Part shown: piece after piece, positions 1 to 12,240 of the stretch
Layout of the letters: the number at the start of each line of letters is the position of its first letter
How positions within the stretch are numbered: position 1 is the first letter of the stretch
Source: Polytrichum commune
Taxonomy: Eukaryota > Streptophyta > Polytrichopsida > Polytrichales > Polytrichaceae
Assembly (NCBI GenBank): GCA_950295325.1
Contig: OX485804.1
Location: 17,732,001 to 17,796,000, forward strand
Length of the DNA stretch: 64,000 nt
Direction: 5' to 3'
Notes under the pieces: model-generated
What the model was told of the DNA's origin: nothing
The model's database searches: none
The model's input: only the letters and a program-made list of their open reading frames with translations
Translations under genes and position numbers: made by a program

Positions 1-2460
1 TGTCTTCTCCAAGTGTTAACACTTGGATCAAATTGTAGATTCAATTAGTGGCTTTAATAGTTTTGAATTGTTCTTGGTTCTCCTGCAACAAAAGAAAACA
101 AATTTATTCTCAAATAATACATGAAACTATAAGGTGTACCATGCAATTGCTCAAATCTTGAAGCTAAAACCCTAAACTAGATTCACTTGGAATTTGCACA
201 AAAAATGATTGAAAATGCTTTCTAACAACTCTATAAAATTTCCTTATTGTTTTTAGCAATGTATTCTTGTGAACTCCACACAAGTCTCCTATGCCTTACA
301 ATCCATCACTGCTACCCAACCTATGCAATGACATCGCTACCATCTTTTGCACCAACATAATAACCCTAAAATGAGTATCATCTTTCTTCAAATATGGGCC
401 CAACCTCTCACAAAAAAACATGAATGTCATGTATTTCACTCGTTTTCACTTCCTAAACTCTTTCTTTGTCCAGGAACCCAACAACAAACAGTCTATAAAT
501 CTCGTACATCCATTCTTAACTCCATATGCTTCTACCTCTATGCCTCATATTCTCATAAACCAAGCTCAAAATTATGAACTTCTCCCATTCTCCTTGCAAA
601 AGCAATGCTTGAATGTCTAGAACATGCTTCACATGTATAATCCTAAGAGCAAAATAAGGCTCCTCCTCCTCTCTTTCATTGCAACCATGCTTGTTGAAAT
701 TCAAGGTGAAAACAAGCGAAAATAAGAAGTGAAGCCAAGAGAAGACAAGTGAAACCAAGAAAATGGTTAAACTTGACTTATTTTTTAAAACTACCTTTTT
801 GGGCATATATTAATAAATAAATAAATCAGCTCATTCACTTTTTGGTGCATGATCATTCTTCTTGATCCACATTCGATTTACAGCTAGTGAGGGCCCAAAG
901 ACTTTGTATATTGATTTTTTTAAAAAAAATCGGACCATGGAAAAAGGCCATTTTCCATTGTCCAACTACATGGTACATGGTGTAAACCGGCCCTTAGTGT
1001 AGTGGCCGGCATTTACTTCGGGTAGGTAGACGATATAATGCACGGGAATGATTGGCAACCCACAACACAGGTCAATGAGAGCAGCCATGACTTCATCCAC
1101 CTTCATGGATTCTACCATCTTTTCATCCGTGTTTGGGAGGTCTCATCTAGTCATTGTTAAACGGTTACATCCAATAACTCGGTTGAGGAGGATGAATCGA
1201 CTCGCTATAGTTCATCATCCATCTTCTCTCCTTGTGCTCACCATCACAAGAAGAAGCGGTTTGGTCTTTGTGCACTTGCGAGGTGAGAGGTGTGGAGGCT
1301 TCCGGAACTCTTTGGGTATTGTTGGGCCGGCATCAACGTCCGGGGCAGGTAGGCAACGGATTCCGTTCAAAATGAATGGTGACTTGATACAAGTCGGGCA
1401 TGGCTTTGTCCAAATTTTAGGGCACTTGTTGTGTTTCATCCATGTTTGGGTGATTTCATCTGGTTTGCTCTTGAAACGAAGAAGTTGATGCATAGTCTCT
1501 GTCCTACAGACATAGCCAATAAAATTGGTTTGCAAACTATACATATGGGATGGTGTTGTGTATAATACAATGTTAATATCATTTAGTGCACATGGTAATA
1601 ATTCCCGAAACACTCACTATTTTGTCATGTCTCAATATTAACATAGTGCCAAGAAAGATGAATAGTGCCAAGATGAATAGCACCCATACTTTCAATGAAT
1701 AGTGGTGCTATAAATAGAAATTTCATTGAACAATGCCGAGATGAACAACCACTCTTGGATCTTTTAGTGGCACAAATTCCATAGCATAAAGAAATTTAGT
1801 ACCACCTTCATTAATTTCCCACACTCACTAGCAGCCCTCCCCCACTTATTGGGATAATCCATGTAGTATTGTACAAATGAATGGGACACTATGGAATTCG
1901 TAGGGGGAGGTAAGTTCATCCTAGGGCCCTCCTAGGTATCTCCGAATGAGGGTTCAATGATGGACCTACCGGGAGTGGACACATGTCCCTATCATATTTA
2001 GTTCATGTACATAGAAATTCAAAATAAAGCCATTGTGTGAGGCCAAACCTCCCAACCTTAGCGTCGTAATCCAGGTGGGGGCATGTAGCTCACAGTCAAC
2101 AATCAATACATGTCACTTCTCTGACCTTGTCCAGTATTTCCCAATGGTCATATCAACACACAATTTATTTCATGAAGAAGGCACAAGTATTGAAAAAATA
2201 CTTTCACCTTTCTTCTTTTACACAATCCCTCACCCTCCTTCACACTTAAACACACATAATCCTACTTCAGCCCTAATCCCTAAACCTACATGAACCCACT
2301 AATGAGTCATTAACTTGCTAATCACCTAAAATCCTTAGCCCAACCCTCTTCCTTGCCTATATGATTTTATGGGCCCATGGGAGAACCCCTAACAGGTCTG
2401 CTAAAGTGGTCCTTAGGCTCACAAAGTCGGTAACCAAAACTATAATCTACGTTGTTATCG
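1..2460. other. Intergenic, no supported gene
   Basis: AT-rich sequence with scattered short open frames on both strands. None shows a domain I recognise, conserved residues or a coherent exon structure. Open frames at 1048-1488 (+) and 1215-1613 (-) overlap antisense to each other; the minus one has a few Cys pairs, but I cannot assign it. Near 980-995 there is a short stretch matching the right terminus of the MITE at 13897-14264, so a degraded relative may end there. Confidence 0.5.
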
Positions 2461-3340
2461 CTACAGGCCGGCCCGTCACTGCCCGTCAGACGGGCTAGCT
2501 CCTTAGCACAGTAGTTCGTTGACCGGCCCCCTTCCTCTGCAGCCCATTGACACTAATTCAAGCCCCCCTCCAGCAACTCCCGCTGCTGGAGTCCCCGCAA
2601 CCAGCTCACAACATCCTCCTGACTCCTCCGATAATTCACACCCTCGAACATCTGAACTCCAACCCGATTCGAAACCCTTGCAGTACCTAAGGAGGCGACC
2701 TAGATTCTTCTCCACTCCTTCAACATTAGCGTGCCAACCCTCAATCCTTCGAGGCATTCAACCTGCTATCAGATGGTTATGTGCGCCCCGAAACACTACA
2801 TTGTTGGCTTACGGTTACCCGCGTCGGCGTCGAGTTTTGTCAGATTGGGCACCCCTTTCAATCTCCTGAGTGCAGTGGCAGCTGCAGCCGGCAGCTACCT
2901 CTTCCGGAATCCTTCTCTCACCGCCCTCTCTCCATCTTTGCTCCTAGTGTTAGCTTCTCCTTGCCAAACCTGGCTCATGACCAGCAGCCAAGCTCCGAGA
3001 ATCACTAGAGTCCACAGGACCTGTGCCCTTGAATGGGCACCCCTCACATCCTTCCCGGCACAGGGCACTTACCCCAAATTGGACAGAGTTGCACCCATAG
3101 CGGTCACCTCACCCTGGCTCCATGTGGCTACCGCTAATCCGAGTGGATTCCAGCTTAAAGAGGCCGAGCCAAAATACTAATTAATTTAATGCATCCCCCG
3201 CATTAACACAGAACTGAATCAAAACTAACCAATAACACTAATACAATTTACCTAACACACAATCGATCCAAAAATCAATCCAACGCTAACCTCACTCTTA
3301 ACTCAACCTGAACGAGAGTTCGGTTCTTACACTCTTTTTA
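2461..3340. other. GC-richer unassigned repeat-like segment
   Basis: This segment is visibly richer in G+C than its surroundings and open in two overlapping plus-strand frames (2519-2869 and 2731-3180). The predicted peptides are Pro/Ser/Arg-rich and low in complexity, so they are probably not real proteins. A short hairpin of the form GCCCGTC/GACGGGC sits near 2480-2495. The right edge (about 3322-3331), read on the minus strand, begins TGTAAGAACC, which resembles an LTR start. I found no partner end or primer-binding site, so the identity stays open. Confidence 0.3.
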
Positions 3341-3559
3341 TGTTTTATGAATAACAATGTAAATTAAAACTCAAGCCTTAATATCCTTCAAGGCTTAACA
3401 CACATGTGGGACCTTCAATTTGGGCTCACACATTGACAAGGGACTAACTATGACGTGTCCAAAATCAAAAGTTAAGGATTTTTGGGGGGGGAAACAAATT
3501 AAGTCCACCTCGATCTTGACATGGACTAATAGAATATGTTTAAATTCAGATCTATGATA

Positions 3560-4190
3560 CTATGAATCAAGAATGCTCAAGAACACCTCAATTGGAGGTG
3601 TGAGCTAGGAGATATGGCAATTTGAGTGGGGCATTGTCCCGAGACATCGCCATGCTACAACATTGGCCTGGGAGTGGCTCCCGAAACTGGCAAACATAAC
3701 TTCCTCAAGTATAACCTCCTCAATACTTGTCCAAATGAGGCAAAAGAGGAGTCCGTCAATATCTGCGTGCAACGCATATGAGGATGGAGTGGTTGCATGT
3801 GAGCATCAAAGATCATAGAATGAAGTTATGAAGTTATGAAGTTGTTGGGGGCTTCCAGCTCTAGCGACTAAGGGAAAATGTCTACTTGGCCCCAATTCTT
3901 GGTAAAGAGAAAAATGTTTCTTGTCGGTGGGGTAGGGGCCCTACCCAAAGTCTTAGAGGCTTATATGGGTGAGGCGGCATGGCCGACCGAACCCACCCAA
4001 GGCCGAACGGCATTGCCTTCACGAGCATTAGCCCAACATGGGGACATAGTTGCATAATATGGTTCGGGTTGTTGTAGTGTTGCTCCAGCTACACGATGAT
4101 CAACTAAAGATTGGACTTCCATAGATGGAAGTCCACATCTTACCATTGATTACCAATTAAGTGGTGAGTCCCGAATGCAAGTCCCGAATA
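3560..4190 (-). repeat. Repeat X, partial inverted copy
   Basis: Read on the minus strand, this matches the interior of the LTR-like repeat X at about 16555-17135 (+). Shared blocks include the stretch ending in a CACCTCCAAT-like motif, the block on nearly filled 'GTTGGGGCC' context, and the block around CAACAACCCGAACC. It lacks both outer ends of X. The divergence is that of an old copy. Confidence 0.7.
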
Positions 4191-5200
4191 TCCCTAGGTC
4201 TCAAGATGATCCCTGCTTGGATGATTGTATCGGACGTTCGTAACTACACAACAATTGTAGAATTTATCTCTACACTATTTCAGAAGCATCCAGATCCGTA
4301 TCTAAGTGTCCCATCATTCTACTTCCCTTATCTAGCTGAGGATATGCCCCTTCAAGGAAGTAGAAAGCAAGAAGAGTTCTCTGGCTCTTTACGTTGATTT
4401 TTTTACTTGTACCAAAATCTTCCCGAGGTTCAAAGTGTTCCCATATCCCATGTTGGCTCCTCCATCTTGGCGTTATGAGGTGAACCCTAAACAATGGTCT
4501 GAATTGTCCTATGAAGTGAGTTGGGGTAAGCTGAGAATGGAAGCATACCTAACATTTCTCAACCACATAGGATATTTAGGAAGAGTGGTTATAAATTTCT
4601 TCGGCAAGTTGAAGCCTACTATTGCCGCACTTGTGAGTTCTTCACAACACCCGATATTTCTTTATTTTTTGATTTGGTTTGTTTTTTTTTCACTAATATA
4701 CTATTCATGCGTGTAGATGAACAATTTCAATATTTTTTTGTACATGGATTCCACCTTCATGCACATTTTTGATAAAAATATAGCCCATATTCGTCCATTT
4801 CGGGCAGTGGACTTCGAAAAACAAGAGCCAAATGTTACAAAATATAAATCCCATGAACAATTTCATCCTTACCAAAATTTATTCTCCCTTAAGCTTCTAG
4901 TATGTATCCATCCCCTCTATATCAATTGTTTTGTCTTCCCCTAGTAGCTTGCACTGTGTCTTATACTATTTCCACTAAGTGAGCTTCCACTTGGTCGAGT
5001 GGAATTCATTTTGCACCTTCATGACAATTACTGATGTATTAGCCATTTTATTATGATTCTACATAGGAAGATGTCCCCGGAGGTTGTTCCCCCATTGTCA
5101 GCATCGATAACATGGATATAGACAAACATTTTATTATTCTTAGTTTTACAATGTCAATCTTTGTTTAGTTCATTGTAGCAAGTTTAAGAAGCTCACTATG
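4191..5200. other. No supported gene
   Basis: Short open frames occur here (for example 4435-4716, +), but I recognise no domain and see no convincing splice structure. It lies directly upstream of an FCP1-type domain remnant and could hold decayed upstream parts of the same gene or element. I cannot show this. Confidence 0.4.
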
Positions 5201-5217
5201 GATTCATTCGGCAAGCG

Positions 5218-5846
5218 CTTGTTGTTGTACCCAATCGAAGGTTATTGTGGTGTTCGATTTAAATGGCATATTTTGCCACTGTACCCTCCCCCCCCCCCCT
5301 CCCCCCGGTCCCAAGAATAAGGTAGTTGTCCCTACTTGGATAATGCAAGATCGTGCATTGTACAAAGGCCATGCATTGGTAGGGCCCAAGGTTGTCCTCC
5401 CTAGACTAGGATACAAGCAGTTTTGGGAGAAGATGTCCATAATGTTCCATGTTTGCATATGGTCCTCCATGAGAAAATCCACTATTGATCTTGTGGTGGA
5501 GTACCTATTTGCTGGAATGCCAAAGTCCGCTATAGTACTCAGCCAAAAGGATTGCACCACGTTCAAGGATGTGTGGGGAAATGTCATGAGGAACCCCTTG
5601 AAGCCACAATATGTCTTGTTTTTCAAAAGTTTGCAATCCAAGTTTTGGTGGCCGCCTATATCCATTGATTATGGGAGGAATACTACCACCATTTCAAACA
5701 CTAATGTCGTAGATGATTGCCCTTACAAGTATGCTTGTAATCCGGACGAGTGTGGTTTGTTTCCCAGTCCCTTCACCAATAATCGGGTCGACGACGCAGA
5801 CATGACAAAGATTCTCCTCCATTTCTTTCAAAGTGTGTTCTACTGA
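5218..5846 (+). pseudogene. FCP1/NLI-type HAD phosphatase domain fragment
   Basis: The plus-strand frame reads the core of an FCP1-homology (NLI-interacting factor-like, HAD superfamily) domain. The start of the fold is VVFDLNG, then comes a FHVCIWSS-type strand, a variable middle containing SKFWWPP, and the VDDCPYK acidic motif near the end. In active FCP1/SCP phosphatases the first motif is DxDx(T/V). Here it is DLNG, so the second Asp is an Asn and catalysis is doubtful; plant relatives with this change exist. A run of C at about 5288-5305 encodes a proline stretch inside the domain, probably replication slippage. The frame is open upstream of 5247 with no ATG nearby, so the start is not defined. 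I call it an isolated domain remnant, perhaps carried by a mobile element. An exon of a live gene is not excluded. Confidence 0.6.
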
Positions 5847-6319
5847 CCAATGTCTGATGCATGCAATTTTGTGCTCAACCGTAGATTTGGGCAGCAGCCT
5901 ATCAGGCATAACAATGCAATCAAGCTAGTAGTTATGAAATTCAACAAGTTTTCCAATTGACCCGACTTGCAACCTGTAGAGCATGTGCAAAGAGAATTAG
6001 GATTACATTAATTAGTAGGATTGTATGCCATGTAGCATTGTATCTGTGCTATCTTCAATTTCATCTACTAGATAAACACCCTCCAGTTCCATGCGCTATG
6101 CTTTCGTGTACCCGGCATCGGGGCATCCGCACAGTCTAATTATGGCGCAAGAAATTTCACTAACAAGTCATTTGTTGGAGGTTCCAACTATGAAGGTCAT
6201 TTACAACACTAACACGATATTCAATATTTTGAGAGTGGGACCCTTTCAAAATAATATTGGCCATTTGGACACCTAAAAGTCATGTTAGGTTGATAAATAC
6301 TAGATTATACTTCAGATGT

Positions 6320-6682
6320 GTAGTTTCCATTAAAATGATAGTATGTTAAGCTAGGAAATCGACTGATTTAGGTTGAGTTGATCTAAATGAGGACAATATT
6401 TTGTCAATTTAGGTTGAGTTGACCTAAACGAGGACATTATGTTGTCAATTTAGGTTGAGTCGACCTAAATGAGAACAATATTTTGTCAATTTAGGTTGAG
6501 TCAACCTAAATGAGGACATTATGTTGTCAATTTAGGTTGAGTCGACCTAAATGAGGACAATTATGTTAGTTAATTTAGGTTGAGTCGACCTAAATGAGGA
6601 CAATATGTTGTCAATTTAGGTTGAGTCGACCTAAATGAGTCAATTTCCCATCTTAACATACTCTCATTTTAATGGAAACTAC
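6320..6682. mobile_element. MITE enclosing a seven-unit tandem array
   Basis: Terminal inverted repeats of about 34 bp (left 6320-6353, right about 6649-6682; roughly 31 of 34 positions pair) begin GTAGTTTCCATTAAAATGA. Between them nearly all the DNA is a tandem array of units of about 41 bp. There is no coding capacity, so it is a non-autonomous DNA element or a foldback structure. I could not settle on a target-site duplication. Confidence 0.65.
6367..6640. repeat. Tandem repeat, about 7 x 41 bp
   Basis: Seven units each start TTTAGGTTGAGTCGACCTAA or a one- to two-base variant, followed by a TGAGGACAATATTTTGTCAA-like spacer. Each unit contains an inverted repeat of its own (TTAGGT / ACCTAA), so single strands could form a series of small hairpins. 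It is not a CRISPR: the spacers are repeated, and the host is a plant. Confidence 0.85.
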
Positions 6683-7019
6683 GGCGGAATTTACGGCGGA
6701 AAATCAAATGTTATTTTTTTACTTGTACTCTACAACTTTCCAGTGGTTTTCATTTCATTCTTGGATTAATAGTTTGTTTTATGTACTCTCAATTCACTGG
6801 AAAACTCTCATTTTAATGAATATTGTGTTCACTCCCAATCGACTCAAGGATCCACTTTGGTTTTTGTTATTGTAAGACCCTACACACATTTGATTTTCAA
6901 TTCAGGCTCATTTATATGATATATGTGAATGTGTATGAGTAGATTGGATATGAGTATGCATGGATATAATCACGTAGTTTAGTAAATTGGAGAAATGCTC
7001 GTCCCTTTGTCACTGTGCA

Positions 7020-7510
7020 GAATGTTGACCTCAATATGGTCCCCCCTAGTGGAAAATTCAACATCCCCTTGTGATACGTACGTTGCCCATCATGCGCCCC
7101 ACCACTACACGCAATTACCAAATTTTGCTTATCGAATCAAGAGACCGTAATTCAAGGGGTGTGCATATGTTGTGTGCTGAATTGGCTGGCATTGGCAAGA
7201 CTTGTGTCCCTCAATTGGTCACGACTACAATTGCGTCTCCCCTATTGAGCACGCATGGTGCTGACCTCAATATGTCCCCCCCATTGGACGGTTCAACACC
7301 TCCCAACAAAACATTACGCATCCCGCGTCCCCTTGCTACCCGCGGGCACCAAATTGTGCTTATCGACTCAAGAGGCCCTAATTCAAGAGGTGTTAGTCTC
7401 TTGCATGCTGGATTGGCTGACCTTGCCAAGACCCCACCCCTTCAACCCGGTGAGCCACTGGTTAGCCTCCCTTTGGAAGCCACAAAACAAATCCGCAAGT
7501 CTGATGGATA
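7020..7510 (+). pseudogene. Two-copy protein module, family unknown
   Basis: Two direct DNA repeats (about 7020-7205 and 7258-7440) are carried in one open frame from about 7071 to 7511. In protein the units share the pattern Q-I-x-L-I-(E/D)-S-R-x-x-N-S-R-G-V, then a Leu/Ala stretch and K-T. Conservation of the reading pattern between the copies suggests the unit was once coding. I do not recognise the family. The upstream Pro/Thr-rich linker is repeated as well. No splice sites or start can be fixed. Confidence 0.35.
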
Positions 7511-7801
7511 ATTCTTCCGCTTGTACCCTAAATACGCTAGAAATTAAAACGTCCCCTACCAAATGTGTGCTGACATTCATATTTTTGTCCAATTTTAGTG
7601 CAATACTTAATATATAAAAGGTGGCCAAAAAATTTCACTACCCACTGCATTGTTTTGCATCAACATTTTCATGACTGCTCCCAATGTATGGACCATGTAA
7701 GTCCGCCACTCTTTGTTGCACAATTATTCAACCATGTACATATATTTCAAATGTCTTGTTAGGACAAGACATAGGCTTCCCCCCCCCCCCCAACTACATT
7801 T

Positions 7802-8068
7802 ATGGAATTCTTGAAGAGAATGCAATCAGCTAATCCGGATGCCCCGTTAGACCCCCCAATGGAAGTGAGATGTATTGGCGACAAGTTTAACTACTTAGCT
7901 AAGGAGATTGATGAGTGCACGGGAAATTTCCTTCGACTACAAAAGACTATGACCACTGCTCTAGAGAGATACAATCTCTTGGTTGGAATGCAGGCACACA
8001 TGCTTGGGAGATTGGTGCGTGTTGTTGAACATATAGGGCTCACCATCCCCCAAGTGGAGTTTCTCTAG
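7802..8068 (+). CDS. Small unassigned ORF, 88 aa
   Basis: ATG at 7802 opens an 88-residue frame with a mostly helical, Leu/Met-rich composition and no low complexity. It follows a run of C and a pyrimidine tract that could serve as a splice acceptor, so it may be the last exon of a decayed element gene that also contributed the repeated module at 7.0-7.5 kb. No domain is recognised. It could equally be chance. Confidence 0.25.
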   Translation: MEFLKRMQSANPDAPLDPPMEVRCIGDKFNYLAKEIDECTGNFLRLQKTMTTALERYNLLVGMQAHMLGRLVRVVEHIGLTIPQVEFL

Positions 8069-9100
8069 CAACATATCCTAGACTTGTACTAAATGGAGAC
8101 AATTATGTGGGAAGCCACTCATGAAATCCAACCTCATTTAGAATACCTACTCCATCTTGACATAGATATGATGGTGAACCACGTCAATAAGCTATCAATA
8201 AATTAACAATATTTCATCCTAGATTTTTATAAAACACATGTAGTACGATCCTAGATTAACTCATTTAATTACATTTATACTTTAGAGTGTTACATGATTT
8301 ATTCATTACAAGTCTTCTAGCATAGACCTAGTGTTCAATTCAATTACATTGTGGTGCATTTCCCATTGATTGTATGACAATTTATTTTCATTCAATAAAA
8401 ACATTAGTCTTACATAGATGTACGTTCCCATCACTTAGGTTGCCCATGTGTACTTGTCATTGGCAAACAAAGTTTATGGTGCACAAACCCCTGCATTTCA
8501 AAGCGTGCATATGTGGCTTGGGTTGTTCTCGCCACTGTGTTCCGTGTGTGTTCCCAATGAGTTTCCCCCTATCTTCATAATAATACCAAAATTGTCTTAA
8601 AGTCCCAAAATGTTTAATATAGTGTTATGTTGAGCAAAAACTCATCACACATTCCTTCTATTAATGTTGTCTAGCATGACTCAAAATTTCATGATTAAAT
8701 ACCTAGTACAAAAGGAATTCTCAAGAGTATTATTCAAATTTTTGTAATAATATTCTAAAAACATGAGGATATAGTTGTTCATGCCCACTTTTAGTTTTTT
8801 CTCTCTGTTTTTTACCCTAGATATATGCCAAGGGTTGTATTTGATTCATATATGTAAATTATCACCATAATACGACATACATATCATTTACATCAATTTG
8901 AAATATTGTCAATCATTGAAAAATGCAATATGACTACAGATCAATACGCCCGTTGTGTACAACCAACCGAATAAAATTTGTAATCCACCATGACCATGGT
9001 ACGTAATGTTTTCTTGATTTTTAAGAGCATTTTTGTAGATCACCTCTTTGAGCTAGGCCTAATGGAACCCCATAACACCTCAAGAGATGATTTAATGTAT
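8069..9100. other. No gene seen
   Basis: AT-rich DNA with stops in all frames. I see neither repeats nor coding signals that can be supported. Confidence 0.5.
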
Positions 9101-9332
9101 GGAGTTGTTAAATTGACCACACATTGGTTAGAACAACCACAACCAATATGTAAGGTGTCAACTAGACTCTAACTAGTCATCCAAGTTGGCCAATTTATTA
9201 ATTCTAACACAAAGTTGATATTGTGCTTCTCTTCATGTGTGCGATGTAAAATTAAATTATGGTAGGTCATGTGACCACGTGACATGTCATGTGGTTGTTT
9301 TAACAACCTACGTGGTTAATATCACAACATCC
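9101..9332. mobile_element. MITE, relative of 45243-45486
   Basis: The left end (GGAGTTGTTAAATTGACCAC) and the right end (read in reverse, GGATGTTGTGATATTAACCA) are inverted repeats, and the inner arms ACAACCACA / TGTGGTTGT extend the pairing. The same ends and inner blocks occur at 45243-45486. It has no coding capacity. The termini of this copy are worn. Confidence 0.6.
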
Positions 9333-10900
9333 TTGCTATATTGTCAACTTAAAAATACATTAACAAGGGCTCCTCTTAGAGTTTGTCTTTGGTTTACCCT
9401 AGACCCTATAGAATAGCACTATTTTATTTATTCGTTCAAAGTTTTAATATATAAATATTAGTGTTGGGCTCGCACTTCCCCATGGCCGCATTCAAAAAGT
9501 GGGGTTTCATTGAAATAAGACGGTCCAAGCCTGAGTCTTTGATAAGTTATAGTTAGTGTAAGCTTTTAGCATGGTTATTACATTGAAATTGAAAAACCAA
9601 GAAAGAACTCATCACACAATATTTCATCATGAAGAAGAGTGACGAGTCTGCAATAGAGACAAAAATCACATTCATGTACCAAATAAGGTGTGATAATAAA
9701 CTATACAAGTTTGAAATTTTTTAGTGACCTTATACATGAAAGCATACATCATTCTAGTCATGACTTGTAAATATTAGATCATAATATATTTATTTTGAAA
9801 TGTAGGTGAGAGAAGCATGAGAGGGTGCACAAGTACATATATGAGAGTGATGCTAAATGTATGTGTTCCATGTACCAAATAGGAGTACAAAAGTTTAGGG
9901 ATGATAGGGTGAAAAGAAACTTCAAATATCGCTCATTAAATTGACTCCTCTAGTGAGGTGCAAATGAAAACGTTTAATTGAGACTATCCCAATTGGTGAG
10001 GGAGGGTTGATTGTGAGTATGGGAAATTAGTGAAGGTGATATTAAATTCCTTTATGCTATGAAATTAATGTTCATCTTGGCATTATTTACAAATATACTA
10101 TTCATAGCAACATTATTTACTGAAAATATTGGCACTACTCATCTTGGCAATATTCACTAACAAACATGCGTTTACATTTTTATTTTCATAAACACCTTAG
10201 AACATGCATAATTTTTCTTGGAAATTATGATAAATGAGCATATATTCATGAATTTAGTATCACTTAATATCAATTTCAGCCCTTGGTAATCTTGAGACCC
10301 TGGCAAAATAGTGTGTGCTTTGGGAGTAAGTATCACATGCACTAATTGGGTCAATCAGTGTACCCTTAGTGTCCTAGTAAAAGTACATATTTTATGCATT
10401 GACCATTTTGTTCAACGCCACACATTGTATTGGAGGATGACAAAATTACAAACCATTGCTTCTCTTCTTATCATGTAGGCGGCTTGGAAGGCTTCCAAGA
10501 GCCTCGATGTCATGGGACACTCCAAACTTATATAGTCAAGGTGATGCCCCTCTAGAGAGCATTGAGTTTCAACAATGTCTTCATGAAAAGCTTCATTCGT
10601 ATTGATCATGTATTGAAGGGGAGTGAGGCCTTTGGAGGAGGTCATTGAGACTCGAGGTCGAGGCAAGCTCAAGGCCATTTCTTGTTGTAAGATTCGGCTG
10701 TCTTTCGCGGTTTGGGGCAACACCCCAAACTACACTAAACAGTGTTTTTAGCGTCATATGGTATTTTATGTCACCGTGGTAATTTTTATTAATGACACAT
10801 TTTCTTATGGATGATTTTACAAGTATTGCCATCCCACTTACTATTGACATTCAATGCCAACTATAGAGATAAAAGTTTGGTATATCCTGCATCTTAACAT
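9333..10900. other. No supported gene
   Basis: AT-rich sequence. The minus-strand open frame at 10412-10723 gives a protein-like peptide but has no recognisable domain and no usable context. I leave it unannotated as a gene. Confidence 0.4.
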
Positions 10901-11130
10901 ATATATGTAATGTCATGGATGATTGCAATTTGGATGAAAAAAGTCACTTTGTAAGTGACAGTCATTGCAACAATTGAAATCTACAATGCCCAAATTATTT
11001 TACAACAAATGACAAATAATATTAGGTCTACATTTAGTGTTGGTGACACTACACAAGCAAATTACAGTTAGTGTTGAGAAACACAAACTAGGATTGGTGA
11101 CACTGAATACAATATTTAGTGTCGACATGC
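10900..11130. repeat. Dispersed repeat Y, copy 1
   Basis: This stretch matches the reverse complement of 42800-43040. Shared blocks include GTCATGGATGATTG, AAGTGACAGTNATTGCAAC, TTTAGTGTTG and GACACTACAC. It has no coding capacity and probably derives from a mobile element. The repeated TTTAGTGT words also occur in the neighbouring element at 11235-11543. Confidence 0.6.
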
Positions 11131-11234
11131 TCCCTCCAAGTAAGGCATCCAAGTCCAATGTGAGAGACTAATCCACTCTCAACCAATGTTTGGTAATGTA
11201 AAATTCTAAAACTTCATCCACTTCTGTGGATACC

Positions 11235-11543
11235 ACTACACTAAAAGGGATACTTAGTATTTGATACACTAAATGCCAATAACCCTATGAATGTAAGTCA
11301 CATTAAATATAAATTCAAACACTAAATATCAACTATGATAACATGTGGAAGTTACATGTTTGAATTTAGTGTTAGTAAGGATATGAAATCCATGTTTCGC
11401 ATGAAGGGAGGTGGGAGTAGGGAGGGTAGAGGCACATTTATGTCTGACATGGATTGTCAAAGAATTGAAAATTAGTGTTGAGCAGGTTAGGATGGTAACA
11501 ACATTAAATATAGTCAAACACTAAATATCCTTTTTAGTGTAGT
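11235..11543. mobile_element. MITE with ACTACACTAAAA termini
   Basis: The ends are inverted repeats of about 28 bp starting ACTACACTAAAA, followed by a GGATA(T/C)TTAGT block on each side. The 309-bp element is non-coding. There is a second inner inverted pair (ACATGTTTGAATTTAGTGTT against the left-hand AACACTAA words). I see no clean target duplication. The termini recall CACTA-type ends, but the match is too short to assign the superfamily. Confidence 0.6.
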
Positions 11544-12236
11544 TTCACTCGTTGTCCCTTCTTAAATTTGATTGAAACCATTTTGAATTTATTTTTAGTA
11601 CTTCTCGTGGGATAGACGTTGGAGTTAGCTTCAATATGTAGGTGGATGAATCATGAGTGAGAGTAATGTGGGTAGCTAGAGGGATGAAAGACCCTCGACT
11701 TGAATGGTGGCATGAGATTGCCTTCCTTTTGAGAATGCCATTGGGGGAGAAAATGGTGGACATCTTGTCTTGTTCTAGGGAACGGCTTTGAGGATTCAAT
11801 CAAAGCCTCTTGTGTATGGATTGATTGGGGACACACGTATTCTTGGTATTATCCATTTAGTGTACACATTGTTGGATTGATTTTAGGTGAACTTGTTCGG
11901 AAGGCCTTCAACATGCTAGTGCTAATATTTATGTTGCTCCAAGATGATGCTCAATTATGGTGAAGTTATTGGTGGCCCATTCAACTGATGGATTTCCTAG
12001 CATTGGAGTGGTTGTGTCCACTCTTGTGGATGTGCTAGACTCCAAAACTTTGAGTTACTACTGTCATGGTCTAGCGTACAATTGTCGGTAAGCTGTCCAC
12101 ATTATATTGACATCCCTACTCCATTATAGGTGCCTACGATGATGACATTAAGCATTGAGTCGTGCCCATGCCTAATACTAGTTGAGCTTCAATAAAGACA
12201 CGATGCCATAGCTTTCTAGCATCTTGGGCATTTTTG
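11544..12236. other. No supported gene
   Basis: The minus-strand frame 11545-11799 is open but has no recognised domain. Otherwise the region is AT-rich with frequent stops. Confidence 0.4.
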
Positions 12237-12240
12237 CCAA

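Noticed and set aside
885-995. Complete short MITE between GGGCCC and CGGCCC
   Set aside because: Only the right end (GTGTAAACCGGCCCT) matches the 13897-14264 family. The left end does not pair with it, so it is at most a fragment.
2519-3180. Protein-coding gene in the GC-richer segment
   Set aside because: There are overlapping frames of similar quality, Pro/Ser/Arg-rich products and no domain or splice structure.
6367-6640. CRISPR array
   Set aside because: The spacing looks array-like, but the spacers repeat too, no cas-like genes exist and the DNA is plant nuclear. It is a tandem repeat within a MITE.
10412-10850. Minus-strand genes
   Set aside because: Two overlapping minus frames give ordinary-looking peptides, but there is no recognised motif and no start or exon context.
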